Positions 24,838 to 33,749 of a stretch of DNA of 64,000 nucleotides are shown here, piece after piece. The stretch is taken from assembly GCF_031834595.1 (NCBI RefSeq), contig NZ_CP115541.1, forward strand, positions 3,776,501 to 3,840,500. Direction: 5' to 3'. Numbering within the stretch: the stretch's first letter is position 1; each line of letters opens with the position of its first letter. The notes beneath the pieces were generated by a model. It was not told the origin of the DNA. It was given only the letters and a program-made list of their open reading frames with translations, and did no database searches. Origin of the DNA: Stenotrophomonas oahuensis (GTDB lineage: Bacteria > Pseudomonadota > Gammaproteobacteria > Xanthomonadales > Xanthomonadaceae). The position numbers and the translations under genes were made by a program.

Positions 24838-26394
24838 ATGGCTGCAAAGAAACGACCGTCGACCGGCAGTTCGCGCAAGCCGAAGACCCCAAGCCCTCCC
24901 AGCCGGCCGAATGTGCTGGTGATGTGGGGGGATGACATTGGCCAATCCAATCTGAGCTGTTACACCAAAGGGGTAATGGGTTACCGGACCCCCAACATCG
25001 ACCGCATCGCACACGAAGGCGTGATCTTCACGGATGCCTATGCCGAGCAGAGCTGCACGGCCGGCCGTGCGTCGTTCATTACCGGTCAGTGCGGCCTGCG
25101 GACAGGGCTGACCAAGGTCGGCCTGCCAGGAGCATCCCTGGGACTGAAGGCAGAAGACATCACCATTGCCGAGGCTCTGAAGCCGCTGGGCTACCGCACC
25201 GGCCAGTTCGGCAAGAATCACCTGGGTGACCGCGACGAACACCTGCCGACCGCGCACGGTTTCGACGAGTTCTTCGGAAATCTCTATCACCTCAACGCCG
25301 AAGAAGAGCCTGAGGAGGTGGACTACCCCAACCCCAAGGAGTTTCCGGAGTTCCGCAAGAAGTACGGCCCGCGTGGTGTGCTCCACTGCTGGGCAGACGG
25401 GAAGGGTGGGCAGAAGATCCAGAACACCGGACCGCTGACGCGCAAGCGTATGGAAACAGTGGATGAGGAGTTCCTGGCTGCGGCCAAGGCATTCATACAG
25501 GCGGCGCACGATGCTGGGGAACCCTTCTTTGTCTGGTTCAACACCACGCACATGCATGCCTGGACCCACATCAAACCGGAGAGCCGTGGCCAGTCGGGCC
25601 GCTGGCAGTCTGAATATCACGATGTAATGATCGATCACGACCGGTGCATCGGGGAAATGCTGGATTTTCTTGACGAACTGGGAATCGCAGACAACACCTT
25701 CGTGCAATACAGCACGGACAACGGTCCGCACATGAACACCTGGCCCGATGCGGGCATGACTCCGTTCCGGTCGGAGAAAAACACCAGCTGGGAAGGCGCG
25801 TATCGGGTGCCCTGCATGGTGCGCTACCCGGGTTACATCGAAGCGGGCACGGAGAGCAATGCAATCGTCAGTCATCTGGACTGGTTCCCGACCATCCTGG
25901 CCCTGGCCGGTGATGCCACCATCGCGACGAAACTGAAGAAGGGTCTGAAGATCGGCAGGAAGACCTTCAAGGTGCACCTGGACGGTCACAACCTGCTGCC
26001 GTACCTGACCGGCGAGGTGGAAGAGTGCCCGCGCAAGGGCTTCATCTACTTCACGGACGAGGGTGACGTTGCCGCACTTCGCTACGACAACTGGAAGATG
26101 CTGTTCCTGGAACAGCGTGTGGAGACGACCCTGAAGATCTGGCTGGAGCCGTTCATCGTGCTGCGCACGCCTTACATCTTCAATCTGCGCATGGATCCGT
26201 ATGAACGGGCACAGCAGACATCCAATACGTTCTATGACTGGATGTTCCGGCACATCTTCCTGCTGGTGCCTGCACAGGCCGGGGTGGCGGAGTTCCTGGG
26301 TACGTTCAAGGAGTTCCCGCCCCGGCAGAAGGCGGCCAGCTTCAGTCTTGACCAGGTCCTGGCCAAGATGACGGAAGCCTCGACCGGAGGCTGA
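24838..26394 (+). CDS. Sulfatase (arylsulfatase family) lacking a signal peptide
   Basis: Type I sulfatase of 518 residues. The formylglycine site is C73-T-A-G-R77 (QSCTAGRASFITGQ), fitting the C-x-[PA]-x-R rule with Ala in place of the common Pro. Metal ligands are visible as WGDDIG near the start (D32, D33) and TDNGP in the middle. The start is a Lys/Arg/Ser/Pro-rich stretch with no signal peptide, so it may be cytoplasmic or exported by another route. The maturing enzyme (FGE) is not in the window. Substrate unknown; hydrolysis of a sulfate or phosphonate ester is inferred from family. Confidence 0.85.
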   Translation: MAAKKRPSTGSSRKPKTPSPPSRPNVLVMWGDDIGQSNLSCYTKGVMGYRTPNIDRIAHEGVIFTDAYAEQSCTAGRASFITGQCGLRTGLTKVGLPGASLGLKAEDITIAEALKPLGYRTGQFGKNHLGDRDEHLPTAHGFDEFFGNLYHLNAEEEPEEVDYPNPKEFPEFRKKYGPRGVLHCWADGKGGQKIQNTGPLTRKRMETVDEEFLAAAKAFIQAAHDAGEPFFVWFNTTHMHAWTHIKPESRGQSGRWQSEYHDVMIDHDRCIGEMLDFLDELGIADNTFVQYSTDNGPHMNTWPDAGMTPFRSEKNTSWEGAYRVPCMVRYPGYIEAGTESNAIVSHLDWFPTILALAGDATIATKLKKGLKIGRKTFKVHLDGHNLLPYLTGEVEECPRKGFIYFTDEGDVAALRYDNWKMLFLEQRVETTLKIWLEPFIVLRTPYIFNLRMDPYERAQQTSNTFYDWMFRHIFLLVPAQAGVAEFLGTFKEFPPRQKAASFSLDQVLAKMTEASTGG

Positions 26395-26414
26395 GCACCG
26401 GCGGGCACTACAGC

Positions 26415-26441
26415 GGCGGGCACCGGCGCGCGGTGCCCGCC
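26415..26441. terminator. Strong hairpin between sulfatase and DUF202 gene
   Basis: A perfect 11-bp stem (GGCGGGCACCG / CGGTGCCCGCC) around GCGCG lies between the converging genes and reaches the stop codon of the DUF202 gene. There is no T run on either side, so it may act as a Rho-helped or mRNA-end hairpin, not as a classical intrinsic terminator. Confidence 0.55.
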
Positions 26442-26860
26442 TAGTGGTCGGTGAACAGCCACACCGCCGTAAGCCCGCCGAGCAGCAGCAAGCCGAGGCT
26501 GAACAGCGTCGTGGCACGGTGACGGGTGACGATCACTCCGCGCTCGATATCGCCGCTGACCTGCCAGTAGCGCACCAATGACCAGACCAGCAATGCCAAG
26601 CCCAGCAGCACCATGCCAAAGCCCGCATTGCTGGCGTCGTGCAGCAGCAGGCGGCCACCGGCCGGAGCCTGGTCGTTCTGGATCAGATAGGTGCTGAAGC
26701 GGTTGATGGTGATGCCGAACCCGATCAACGAAACAGTGGTACGCAGATAGGCCAGATGCGTGCGCTCATTGGCCATGTGGGTGCGTCCACGTGCCAGGTC
26801 GTTGGACAGCGAACCGGTGGACGGGGCGGGGTGCTCAGGATGTGAACCGGGTGTGGACAT
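26441..26860 (-). CDS. YidH/DUF202 family membrane protein
   Basis: Protein of 139 residues. The central signature ANERTHLAYLRTTVSLIGFGITINRF is diagnostic for DUF202 (YidH), followed by two further hydrophobic segments. Members are small inner-membrane proteins without an assigned role. The start at 26860 gives a ~28-residue polar leader rich in Pro and Ser before the signature; a start at the second Met (MANERT) would also be reasonable. Diverges from the Ku gene. Confidence 0.82.
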   Translation of the reverse strand: MSTPGSHPEHPAPSTGSLSNDLARGRTHMANERTHLAYLRTTVSLIGFGITINRFSTYLIQNDQAPAGGRLLLHDASNAGFGMVLLGLALLVWSLVRYWQVSGDIERGVIVTRHRATTLFSLGLLLLGGLTAVWLFTDH

Positions 26861-27016
26861 GGCGTGGACGCTGCAATCCGTGACCTCCGCAATCTAACGA
26901 AACGCTGCTGCAGCGTCCTGAGTAAAAGTACCTATCCTCATGGCCGGACCGCGATTTCACGTCGGACCGACCCGTACGCGCCTACAACAGGGCATCGTCC
27001 TGCAAAGAGATGCGGC

Positions 27017-27937
27017 ATGGCTCGACCAATCTGGACCGGCTCGCTTTCATTCGGGTTGCTGAACGTCCCGGTGTCCCTCATGTCCGGCGAGCGTCGCATG
27101 GACCTCAGCTTCCGCATGCTGGATTCGCGTGACAAGAAGCCGATCCGCTACGAGCGGGTCAATGCGGACACCGGTGAAGAGGTGCCGTGGAAGGATATCG
27201 TCAAGGCCTTCGAGTACGACAAGGGCAGCTATGTGGTCATTGAGAAGGAAGATATCGCTGCCGCCGCACCGGAAACGCACGAGTCGATCGATGTGGAAGC
27301 CTTTGTGGATGCCGAAAGCATCGACCTGCGCTATTACGAAAAGCCCTACATCCTGATTCCCGGAAAGAAGGCCGAGAAGGGCTATGTGCTCTTGCGCGAA
27401 ACTCTGAAGGACACCGGCAAGGTCGGCATCGGCCGGGTGGTGATCCGCACCCGCGAATACATCTGTGCGGTGATGCCGGAGGAAGACGCGTTGGTCATGA
27501 TCCTGCTGCGCTACCCGCAGGAGCTGGTGGCGCTGGACGAGTACAAGCTGCCCAAAGGCAGTGCCAAGGACTACCGGGTGGCCCCCAAAGAGCTGGAAAT
27601 GGCCCGGAAGCTGATCGAGAGCATGACCTCCAACTGGGATCCAGCTGAATACCAGGATGAGTTCCGTGAGCGGTTGTCGGACATCATCAAAAAGCGGATG
27701 AAGCAGGCCGGGGCCACCACGAAGTTCGAGGAGCCCGAGCACCACGAAGATGCCGCTACCAACGTGGTGGACTTCATGGCCCTGCTGCAGAAGAGCCTGG
27801 ACAGCAACCGGCGCACACCTGCCAAGGCCACCAAGGCAGCGAAGAAATCCGCACCGGCGAAGAAGGCGACCAAGAAGGCAGCAGCGAAGAAGGCACCTGC
27901 CAAGAAGGCGGCGACGAAGGCGCGCAAACGCGCGTGA
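27017..27937 (+). CDS. ku: Ku, bacterial non-homologous end-joining protein
   Basis: DNA double-strand-end binding protein of 306 residues. It begins MARPIWTGSLSFGLLNVPV, the standard opening, and the Ku core follows with RYEKPYILIPGKK-like and YPQELVALDEYKLP blocks. The C-terminus is an extended Lys/Ala-rich tail (about residues 262-306), which in other bacterial Ku proteins helps DNA threading and binding. The ATG at 27017 is chosen because the family signature begins there. LigD follows after 13 bp, giving a two-gene NHEJ operon. Confidence 0.96.
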   Translation: MARPIWTGSLSFGLLNVPVSLMSGERRMDLSFRMLDSRDKKPIRYERVNADTGEEVPWKDIVKAFEYDKGSYVVIEKEDIAAAAPETHESIDVEAFVDAESIDLRYYEKPYILIPGKKAEKGYVLLRETLKDTGKVGIGRVVIRTREYICAVMPEEDALVMILLRYPQELVALDEYKLPKGSAKDYRVAPKELEMARKLIESMTSNWDPAEYQDEFRERLSDIIKKRMKQAGATTKFEEPEHHEDAATNVVDFMALLQKSLDSNRRTPAKATKAAKKSAPAKKATKKAAAKKAPAKKAATKARKRA

Positions 27938-27950
27938 CCGGAAGCGTCGC

Positions 27951-30491
27951 ATGAGCCTGAGTGAGTACCGCCGCAAACGCAGTTTCGACAAAACCCGTGA
28001 GCCCGAACCGGGCAAAGCCGCGCCACGCGGCCATCGCGCCCTGTTCGTGGTCCAGTTACACCATGCCAGCCGACGGCATTACGACTTCCGCCTGCAGGTG
28101 GGCGACGCGCTGAAAAGCTGGGCGGTGCCGAAGGGGCCCAGTTACGATCCCAAGGTCAAGCGGATGGCGGTGGAGGTCGAGGACCATCCCCTTGACTACG
28201 CCGGGTTTGAAGGTGAGATACCCAAAGGCGAGTACGGCGGCGGGCATGTGGCGCAGTTCGACCATGGGGTGTGGTCAACCGAAGGAGATGCCGAAGCACA
28301 GCTCGCCAAGGGCCACCTGCGCTTCGAGCTGTTCGGTGACAAGCTCAAGGGAGGCTGGCATCTTGTGCGCTCGGGAAAGCCAGCGCGGCAGCCACAGTGG
28401 CTGCTGTTCAAGGACAACGACGCGTTCGCCGGCGCGCTCGAGGCCGACGACCTGCTGGCGGATGTCACCTCGGCCCCGGCGGCTGATCGCAAGCGCGCGG
28501 GTACCGGCAAGACCCACAAGAAGCGGCTGACGACTGTGGCACCGAAGGCGCGCAAGCGGCGCGTGGACTGGGCCAAGCGGGCGCTGGCATTGGCTGGGGC
28601 CCGGAAGGCCGGCGCGCCATCGGGACCGTTTGCGCCACAGTTGGCCAAGCTCGGCGAAAGTCCCCCGCAGGGGGATGCCTGGGTGCACGAAATCAAATGG
28701 GATGGTTATCGCATCCTGGCCACGGTCAACAAAGGCGTCGTACGACTGTGGTCGCGAAACGCGCTGGAGTGGACCGACAAAGTGCCGGAGATCCGTGATG
28801 CGGTGGCCGCGTTGGGGCTGGAATCGGCCGCGCTGGACGGCGAGCTGATCGCCGGCAAGGGCACCAAGCAGGATTTCAATCTGTTGCAGTCCACGCTGTC
28901 CGGTGAGCGCCACGGCGCGCTGACATATGCGTTGTTTGACCTCCTGCACCTGGATGGCGTTGATGTTTCAGAGGCACCGCTGCTGGAGCGGAAACAGCTC
29001 CTGCAGTCGCTGCTGGAGGATTCCCCCCGGCAGCTGGCCTACAGTTCGCACGTTGAAGGCGAGGGCGCAAAGGCCTTCGAGATGGCGGGCGAGCAGCACT
29101 TCGAGGGCATCATTTCCAAGCGTGCGGACCGTGCTTACCATGGCGGCCGAAGTGACGACTGGCGCAAGACCAAGCAACTTGCCAGCGACGAGTTCGCAGT
29201 GGTCGGATACACCGCGCCCAAAGGGAGCCGAACCGGCTTCGGCTCGCTGCTGTTGGCCAGACCCGACGCCGAGCATGGTTGGCGCTTCGCTGGTCGCGTA
29301 GGCACAGGCTTCACCGACGCCCGGTTGCGCGAGATCAGCGCACTGATCGGCAAGGCCGGCAGCAAGACCCCCAGTGTCCATATCCCTGAGATGGACACGG
29401 ATCTTCGCAGTGCCACCTGGTTCAAACCGCGCTTCGTAGTGGAGGTGTTCTATCGGGGCATGGGCGGGCAGCAACTGCTTCGCCAACCGTCATTGAAAGC
29501 GGTACGCGAGGACAAGCAGGTGAGTGATCTGAAAGACAGTGATCGGGGCACATCGACAGGCCCGCAGAAGAAGGCGGCCAGAAGGTCGGCAAGATCGAAG
29601 AAGGCGGCCAAGGAGATGCCGTCGCTTTCATCGCCCACAAAGGTCCTGTTCGTCGACGACGGCATCACCAAACAGGACGTCTGGAACTACTACACCGCCA
29701 TCATGGACTACATCCTGCCTGAGATCGTCGGGCGGCCGCTGTCGGTCATCCGCTGCCCTGTAGGCACCGCGAAAGCGTGCTTCTTCCAGAAGCACCATAC
29801 CGCCGGGATGGAAATCGTGGACACGGTGCGACTGAAGGAAGAAAGTGGGTCGCAGGGCGATTACCTGGTGGTGCGCGAAGCCGCCGGGCTGATGGAACTG
29901 GTGCAATTCAACACGCTGGAGTTCCACCCCTGGGGGAGTCATGCCGAATCGCCGGATCGCGCCGACCGCGTAGTGTTCGACCTGGACCCGGGCCCGGGAG
30001 TGCCGTTCTCGGAGGTCAAGAAAGCAGCCACTGACATTCGCAGCAAACTGAAGCAGTTGAAGCTGGAGTCGTTCCTGCGGGTATCCGGCGGCAAAGGGCT
30101 CCATGTGGTGGTGCCGCTGCGGCCGGGCTGCGACTGGGAGCTGACCAAGCGTTTCGCCAAGGGCTTTGCCGAGGCGCTGGCCGAGACCGAGCCGGACCGT
30201 TTCCTTTCCAAAGCCACCAAGAGCCTGCGCAACAAGCGCATCTTCGTGGACTACCTGCGCAACGGGCGCGGTGCCACGGCGGTCGCGTCGTATTCCCTGC
30301 GCGCGCGTCCGGGGGCACCTGTGGCCATGCCGATCAGTTGGACCGAGCTGTCCAAACTGCAGCGTGCCGATACGTTCACCCTGAAGACGGTGCCGGCCAA
30401 GCTCAAACGGCGGCGCAAGGATCCGTGGGAAGGCATTGATACGCTGAAGCAGAACCTGTCGCGCTGGGCGCGCAAGCCCTCAGGGCGGTGA
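27951..30491 (+). CDS. ligD: LigD, multifunctional NHEJ DNA ligase
   Basis: Three-domain protein of 846 residues. Order: 3'-phosphoesterase (about 35-150; QLHHASRRHYDFRLQVG with the active-site histidine), ATP-dependent ligase (about 215-520; lysine motif HEIKWDGYR), and a primase-like polymerase (about 560-846; VFDLDPGPG acidic motif). This PE-LIG-POL order is the one seen in Pseudomonas LigD. Basic Lys/Arg-rich linkers separate the domains. It works with Ku to trim, fill and seal double-strand ends. It overlaps the 3' end of the DNA glycosylase gene by 12 bp on the opposite strand. Confidence 0.96.
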   Translation: MSLSEYRRKRSFDKTREPEPGKAAPRGHRALFVVQLHHASRRHYDFRLQVGDALKSWAVPKGPSYDPKVKRMAVEVEDHPLDYAGFEGEIPKGEYGGGHVAQFDHGVWSTEGDAEAQLAKGHLRFELFGDKLKGGWHLVRSGKPARQPQWLLFKDNDAFAGALEADDLLADVTSAPAADRKRAGTGKTHKKRLTTVAPKARKRRVDWAKRALALAGARKAGAPSGPFAPQLAKLGESPPQGDAWVHEIKWDGYRILATVNKGVVRLWSRNALEWTDKVPEIRDAVAALGLESAALDGELIAGKGTKQDFNLLQSTLSGERHGALTYALFDLLHLDGVDVSEAPLLERKQLLQSLLEDSPRQLAYSSHVEGEGAKAFEMAGEQHFEGIISKRADRAYHGGRSDDWRKTKQLASDEFAVVGYTAPKGSRTGFGSLLLARPDAEHGWRFAGRVGTGFTDARLREISALIGKAGSKTPSVHIPEMDTDLRSATWFKPRFVVEVFYRGMGGQQLLRQPSLKAVREDKQVSDLKDSDRGTSTGPQKKAARRSARSKKAAKEMPSLSSPTKVLFVDDGITKQDVWNYYTAIMDYILPEIVGRPLSVIRCPVGTAKACFFQKHHTAGMEIVDTVRLKEESGSQGDYLVVREAAGLMELVQFNTLEFHPWGSHAESPDRADRVVFDLDPGPGVPFSEVKKAATDIRSKLKQLKLESFLRVSGGKGLHVVVPLRPGCDWELTKRFAKGFAEALAETEPDRFLSKATKSLRNKRIFVDYLRNGRGATAVASYSLRARPGAPVAMPISWTELSKLQRADTFTLKTVPAKLKRRRKDPWEGIDTLKQNLSRWARKPSGR

Positions 30492-31118
30492 GCGTCTGGG
30501 GCGGACAGACACGTGCGGATGGTCTGGCACGCACCAGCGCCAGGGAATCTCCACCGCCTTGCTGATGCCAATGCGTGGCCCCACCCATGGGGAGTCAGGC
30601 GGCGTTACGCCGTCGCTGACGATCGCAACGCCTGAATCGGCACGAACGAGATCTGCTCCGTCCAGAGCGCGGGTGATGCCGAACGCCTGCGACAGCTTGC
30701 CCGGGCCGCTCGCCAGGTCGCGATCACGACGCGCCGCAGGACGGGATGCGCGCATGAGATCGAGAGCGCTGACCGGCTCGGCGGCACGCAGCAGTACACC
30801 CATTCCCTCACCAACGGGACCACAGACCGCGTTGCTGCCCCAGTGCATGCCATAGGTGAAGTAGACATACAAATGGCCCGCCTCACCAAACATGGTGGCA
30901 TTGCGCGCCGTCTTTCCCCGGTAGGAGTGTGCGGCGGGGTCTTCACCGCCGGCGTAGGCTTCCACTTCCACGATGCGCGCGGCACGGCCGTCGTCGCGCA
31001 CCAGCAGCTTGTTGAGGAGTTCAGGTGCCACTTCGGTCGGGTGGCGTGCATAGAAGCGCCGTGGCAGCACAGACCAATCCGCCGGGATCCACGCAGGGGC
31101 AAGCGCAATATCGGTCAT
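30480..31118 (-). CDS. 3-methyladenine DNA glycosylase (AAG/MPG type)
   Basis: Base-excision repair enzyme of 212 residues that removes alkylated purines. The AAG fold signatures are present: FYARHPTEVAPELLNKLLV, IVEVEAYAGGEDPAAHSYRGKTARNATMFG (with the conserved E in EVEAY and YRG.T.RN), YVYFTYGMHWG, and SGPGKLSQAFGI. It converges on ligD with a 12-bp overlap. Its ATG shares one base with the TGA of the SRAP gene upstream, so the two are cotranscribed and coupled. Confidence 0.92.
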   Translation of the reverse strand: MTDIALAPAWIPADWSVLPRRFYARHPTEVAPELLNKLLVRDDGRAARIVEVEAYAGGEDPAAHSYRGKTARNATMFGEAGHLYVYFTYGMHWGSNAVCGPVGEGMGVLLRAAEPVSALDLMRASRPAARRDRDLASGPGKLSQAFGITRALDGADLVRADSGVAIVSDGVTPPDSPWVGPRIGISKAVEIPWRWCVPDHPHVSVRPRRSPP

Positions 31119-31852
31119 CAGTCCTGGTCCTCATCGAGGCCGTCACCGTCCCAGGCCACGTTCTCCTCAGAATGAGACTCATCCGGGCTTACCGGTTCCA
31201 GCAGGGTGTACTCATCCTGCTTCGGGTCGCGCACGGCCTTGCTCACGTAATGGATCTCAAGCGCATCCGTTCGGGCACGGGCTTTCATTCCTGCGGGGGT
31301 ATTGATTGAACCGCTCAGCCAGTCCATCGCCACCTGCGGCGAGACGAAGACGGGGCCATCCTGCGAGAGCGGGGCGGGGATGTCCGGATTTGCATCGGTC
31401 AGTACTGTAAAGCTGTCCAGGACCTGGCCGGCTTCGTCCTGCCACCGCTCCCAGAGTCCGGCCGCCAGAAGCGCGCGACCGTCCTGGCGCTGTACAAACA
31501 TCGGCCACGGTGGTTTCCGCTCACGGTCCCATTTGTAGTAGCCGGTCAATGGCACAATGCAGTGGCGGTGCTCCCAGGCACTGGCGAACAGACGGCTGCC
31601 CGGTGCCTTGGTCAGGCGCGCGGTCACCGTGGTGTAGGGTGTCGCGGGTTCCTTTGACCAGCGCGGTACCAGTCCCCACTGCATGTCAGTGATCGACGGA
31701 TCCTCGCCATCCGTCGCGAACAGAACCGCCGCCGGGCAGCCTTTGCCGATGTTGTAACGCTGCACCGCGCTGGCCAAGGCCAGCGTGAGGTGATCCGGAA
31801 GGCCGGGCGCAAAGGCGTCCACGTCGACGAAGGCTTGGGCAAAACGGCGCAT
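31118..31852 (-). CDS. SRAP/YedK-family protein, probable pseudoenzyme
   Basis: Protein of 244 residues in the SOS-response-associated peptidase fold (HMCES/YedK), shown by RYNIGKG, MQWGLVPRWSKEP and CIVPLTGYYKW. In normal SRAP proteins Cys2 (MCGR...) forms a crosslink to abasic DNA, helped by Asn, Glu and His. Here the start reads MRRFAQ with no Cys2, the Asn position in the NAR motif is T77 (TARL), the Glu in GFYEW is K107, and the His in the HxRMP loop is S163. It therefore cannot work by the known chemistry. The TAA four codons upstream in frame rules out a missed start. Its acidic tail and coupling to the glycosylase suggest a DNA-binding or accessory role. Confidence 0.83.
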   Translation of the reverse strand: MRRFAQAFVDVDAFAPGLPDHLTLALASAVQRYNIGKGCPAAVLFATDGEDPSITDMQWGLVPRWSKEPATPYTTVTARLTKAPGSRLFASAWEHRHCIVPLTGYYKWDRERKPPWPMFVQRQDGRALLAAGLWERWQDEAGQVLDSFTVLTDANPDIPAPLSQDGPVFVSPQVAMDWLSGSINTPAGMKARARTDALEIHYVSKAVRDPKQDEYTLLEPVSPDESHSEENVAWDGDGLDEDQD

Positions 31853-31887
31853 TCGCGAAGGTTACCGCGCGGTGGGTGATCCGCCTG

Positions 31888-33585
31888 TCATGTCGCCTTC
31901 ATGCAGGAAGCAAACACATCCTGGGTCGGGTCATAGGCCCGGGTGCTGACCTGCATCAACCCCAGCAACGAGGAGAACAGCACGTCATGGTCCGTCCGCT
32001 GACGGGCGCGCTGCGCCAGGCAGCCGGTGTCCAGGCCGCGCGAGCTGGCGAATCGTTGCGAGAACCACATGATCATCGGCACCGAGGTCTGCTCGGCGGG
32101 TGCAATGGCGTAAGGCACCCCATGCAGGTACAAGCCCTTCTCGCCCAGTGACTCGCCATGGTCGGATACATACACCATTGCAGTGTCGTAGTCGCTCATC
32201 GCCTGCAGCTCATGGATGGTGCGGGCCAGGAAATGGTCGGTGTACAGCACCGCATTGTCGTATGCGTTGGTGATCTGCTGCGGCGTGCAGTTGCCCAGCT
32301 CCGGGTTCTGACAGGGTGGGGTGAACTTGCGGAAGTTGTCCGGGTAGCGCTGGAAGTAGCTGGGGCCATGGTTACCCAGCTGGTGCAGCACCACCACGCG
32401 GTCGCCGGGGACGGCACGCACCTTTGCGTCCAGGCCAGCCAGCAGTATCTCGTCCATGCAGCGACCCTCCCTGCACAGTGACGGATCACGGGCATCGGTC
32501 AGCGATTCGAACTCGGCTCCCTCGCACACGCCCTTGCAGCCGGACTGGTTGTCGCGCCACAGTGAGGTAATACCGACACGATCAAATACGTTCAACAATG
32601 ATTGCTGTCCGCGGATGGCTTTCTCGTCATAGTTGCGCCGGCCGATCTGCGAGAACATGCAGGGCAGCGAAACCTCGGTACTCGTTCCGCAGGAATGCAT
32701 GTCCGGGAAGTTCACCACTCCGATCTGCGCCAACTCGGGAGTGGTCTGGCGCGCATACCCATTCAGACCCCAGTTCTGGGCGCGCACGGTCTCGCCCACC
32801 ACGATCACAAGCAGGCGCGGACGGCTTCCGGCCGGGCGCGCAGCCACGATGGCGTCCTGCGCGATGGGGGTCTTGGGTGCTTTGGCGATGGGCGAGCTGC
32901 TGCGCAGGTTCTGCTTCAGCCCGATAACGTAGTTCATGGGCGTGGCCAGATACTTGATCTCGCGGTGATTGCGCAGCATCGAGGCGACGTCGGCCGATGC
33001 AAGCATCACCGAACCCGCGCCGATCACGAGCAACCCCAGCATGAACACCGGGCGTACCCACAGGGTGCGGGTGAACGCACGCGGCACGATGCGAACCCGC
33101 CAGAGCAGAAGCGTAGGGAGCACGGCGGTGATCAGCAGCGGCAGGATCAAGCTGGGGGTCATCAGCTCGCGCGATTCCTTGACATCGGTAGCCAGGACAT
33201 TGCGCACCATGTCGGCGTCGAAGTAGACGCCGTAGCGGGTCATGTAATGCACTGCCATTGCAGTGACGAACAGCAGCACCGTGAGCACAGGTTTCGCGGT
33301 CCAGCGCCAGACCAGCAGGGAGAGCAGCAGGCCGTTGGCCGCGATCAGTACCCCCGCCAGCGACACCAGAAACAGCACGCTGCCCGGATGCAGCGCGTGA
33401 GCGGCATTCCAGAAGGGGCCGTTGCTGATCAGCGCGAAGAACACGCTTGCCACCAGGATCAGCATTTCCTGGTTCAGAGACGGGCGAAATGCGGAAAGAC
33501 GGGCAAATACGCCCGTCTTCGGTGCCGGGGTTGCGACTGACGCGTCCAGCGCGATCGACGAAGGGGAGGGGGTTGCAGGAGCCAT
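31888..33585 (-). CDS. eptA: Lipid A phosphoethanolamine transferase (EptA/MCR family)
   Basis: Inner-membrane enzyme of 565 residues that adds phosphoethanolamine to lipid A and lowers binding of cationic peptides. The first ~220 residues contain about five membrane segments; the periplasmic half is an alkaline-phosphatase fold. Motifs: VVGETVRAQNWGLNGY, the threonine nucleophile region SCGTSTEVSLPCMFS, HQLGNHGPSYFQRYP and SDHGESLGEKG. Cysteines likely form the usual disulfides. The ATG at 33585 is inside a longer open frame; the start fits the membrane topology but the Shine-Dalgarno is weak. It diverges from the efflux-LpxO operon. It could be a paralogue and not the sole EptA. Confidence 0.9.
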   Translation of the reverse strand: MAPATPSPSSIALDASVATPAPKTGVFARLSAFRPSLNQEMLILVASVFFALISNGPFWNAAHALHPGSVLFLVSLAGVLIAANGLLLSLLVWRWTAKPVLTVLLFVTAMAVHYMTRYGVYFDADMVRNVLATDVKESRELMTPSLILPLLITAVLPTLLLWRVRIVPRAFTRTLWVRPVFMLGLLVIGAGSVMLASADVASMLRNHREIKYLATPMNYVIGLKQNLRSSSPIAKAPKTPIAQDAIVAARPAGSRPRLLVIVVGETVRAQNWGLNGYARQTTPELAQIGVVNFPDMHSCGTSTEVSLPCMFSQIGRRNYDEKAIRGQQSLLNVFDRVGITSLWRDNQSGCKGVCEGAEFESLTDARDPSLCREGRCMDEILLAGLDAKVRAVPGDRVVVLHQLGNHGPSYFQRYPDNFRKFTPPCQNPELGNCTPQQITNAYDNAVLYTDHFLARTIHELQAMSDYDTAMVYVSDHGESLGEKGLYLHGVPYAIAPAEQTSVPMIMWFSQRFASSRGLDTGCLAQRARQRTDHDVLFSSLLGLMQVSTRAYDPTQDVFASCMKAT

Positions 33586-33683
33586 GCGACCAGCCGCCGT
33601 TGGAAAGATGGCGGCGATTCTGGAAGCCGAGAGGTCGGATTGCGGTCGGAGCGGGGCTAGATATTCGTTAACTGCGCGGTTCC

Positions 33684-33698
33684 GACATTTCCCCGACA
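33684..33698 (+). promoter_or_regulatory. GACA direct repeat, candidate OmpR-family site, operon promoter
   Basis: GACATTTCCCCGACA: two GACA half sites whose starts are 11 bp apart, 66 bp before the adaptor ATG and 99 bp before the EptA ATG on the other strand. The same element with 13 of 15 bases identical lies before the downstream MipA gene at 41030. An 11-bp tandem spacing is the usual geometry for OmpR/PhoP-type dimers. Confidence 0.55.
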
Positions 33699-33749
33699 CC
33701 CCCGCGCCATCCTCCGGCCCCAACAGCAGGCCAGAGGAACGCCGCCACC

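Noticed and set aside
24349..26517. 722-residue minus-strand open frame opposite the sulfatase
   Set aside because: Overlaps a clear sulfatase and has low-complexity Arg-rich translation without motifs.
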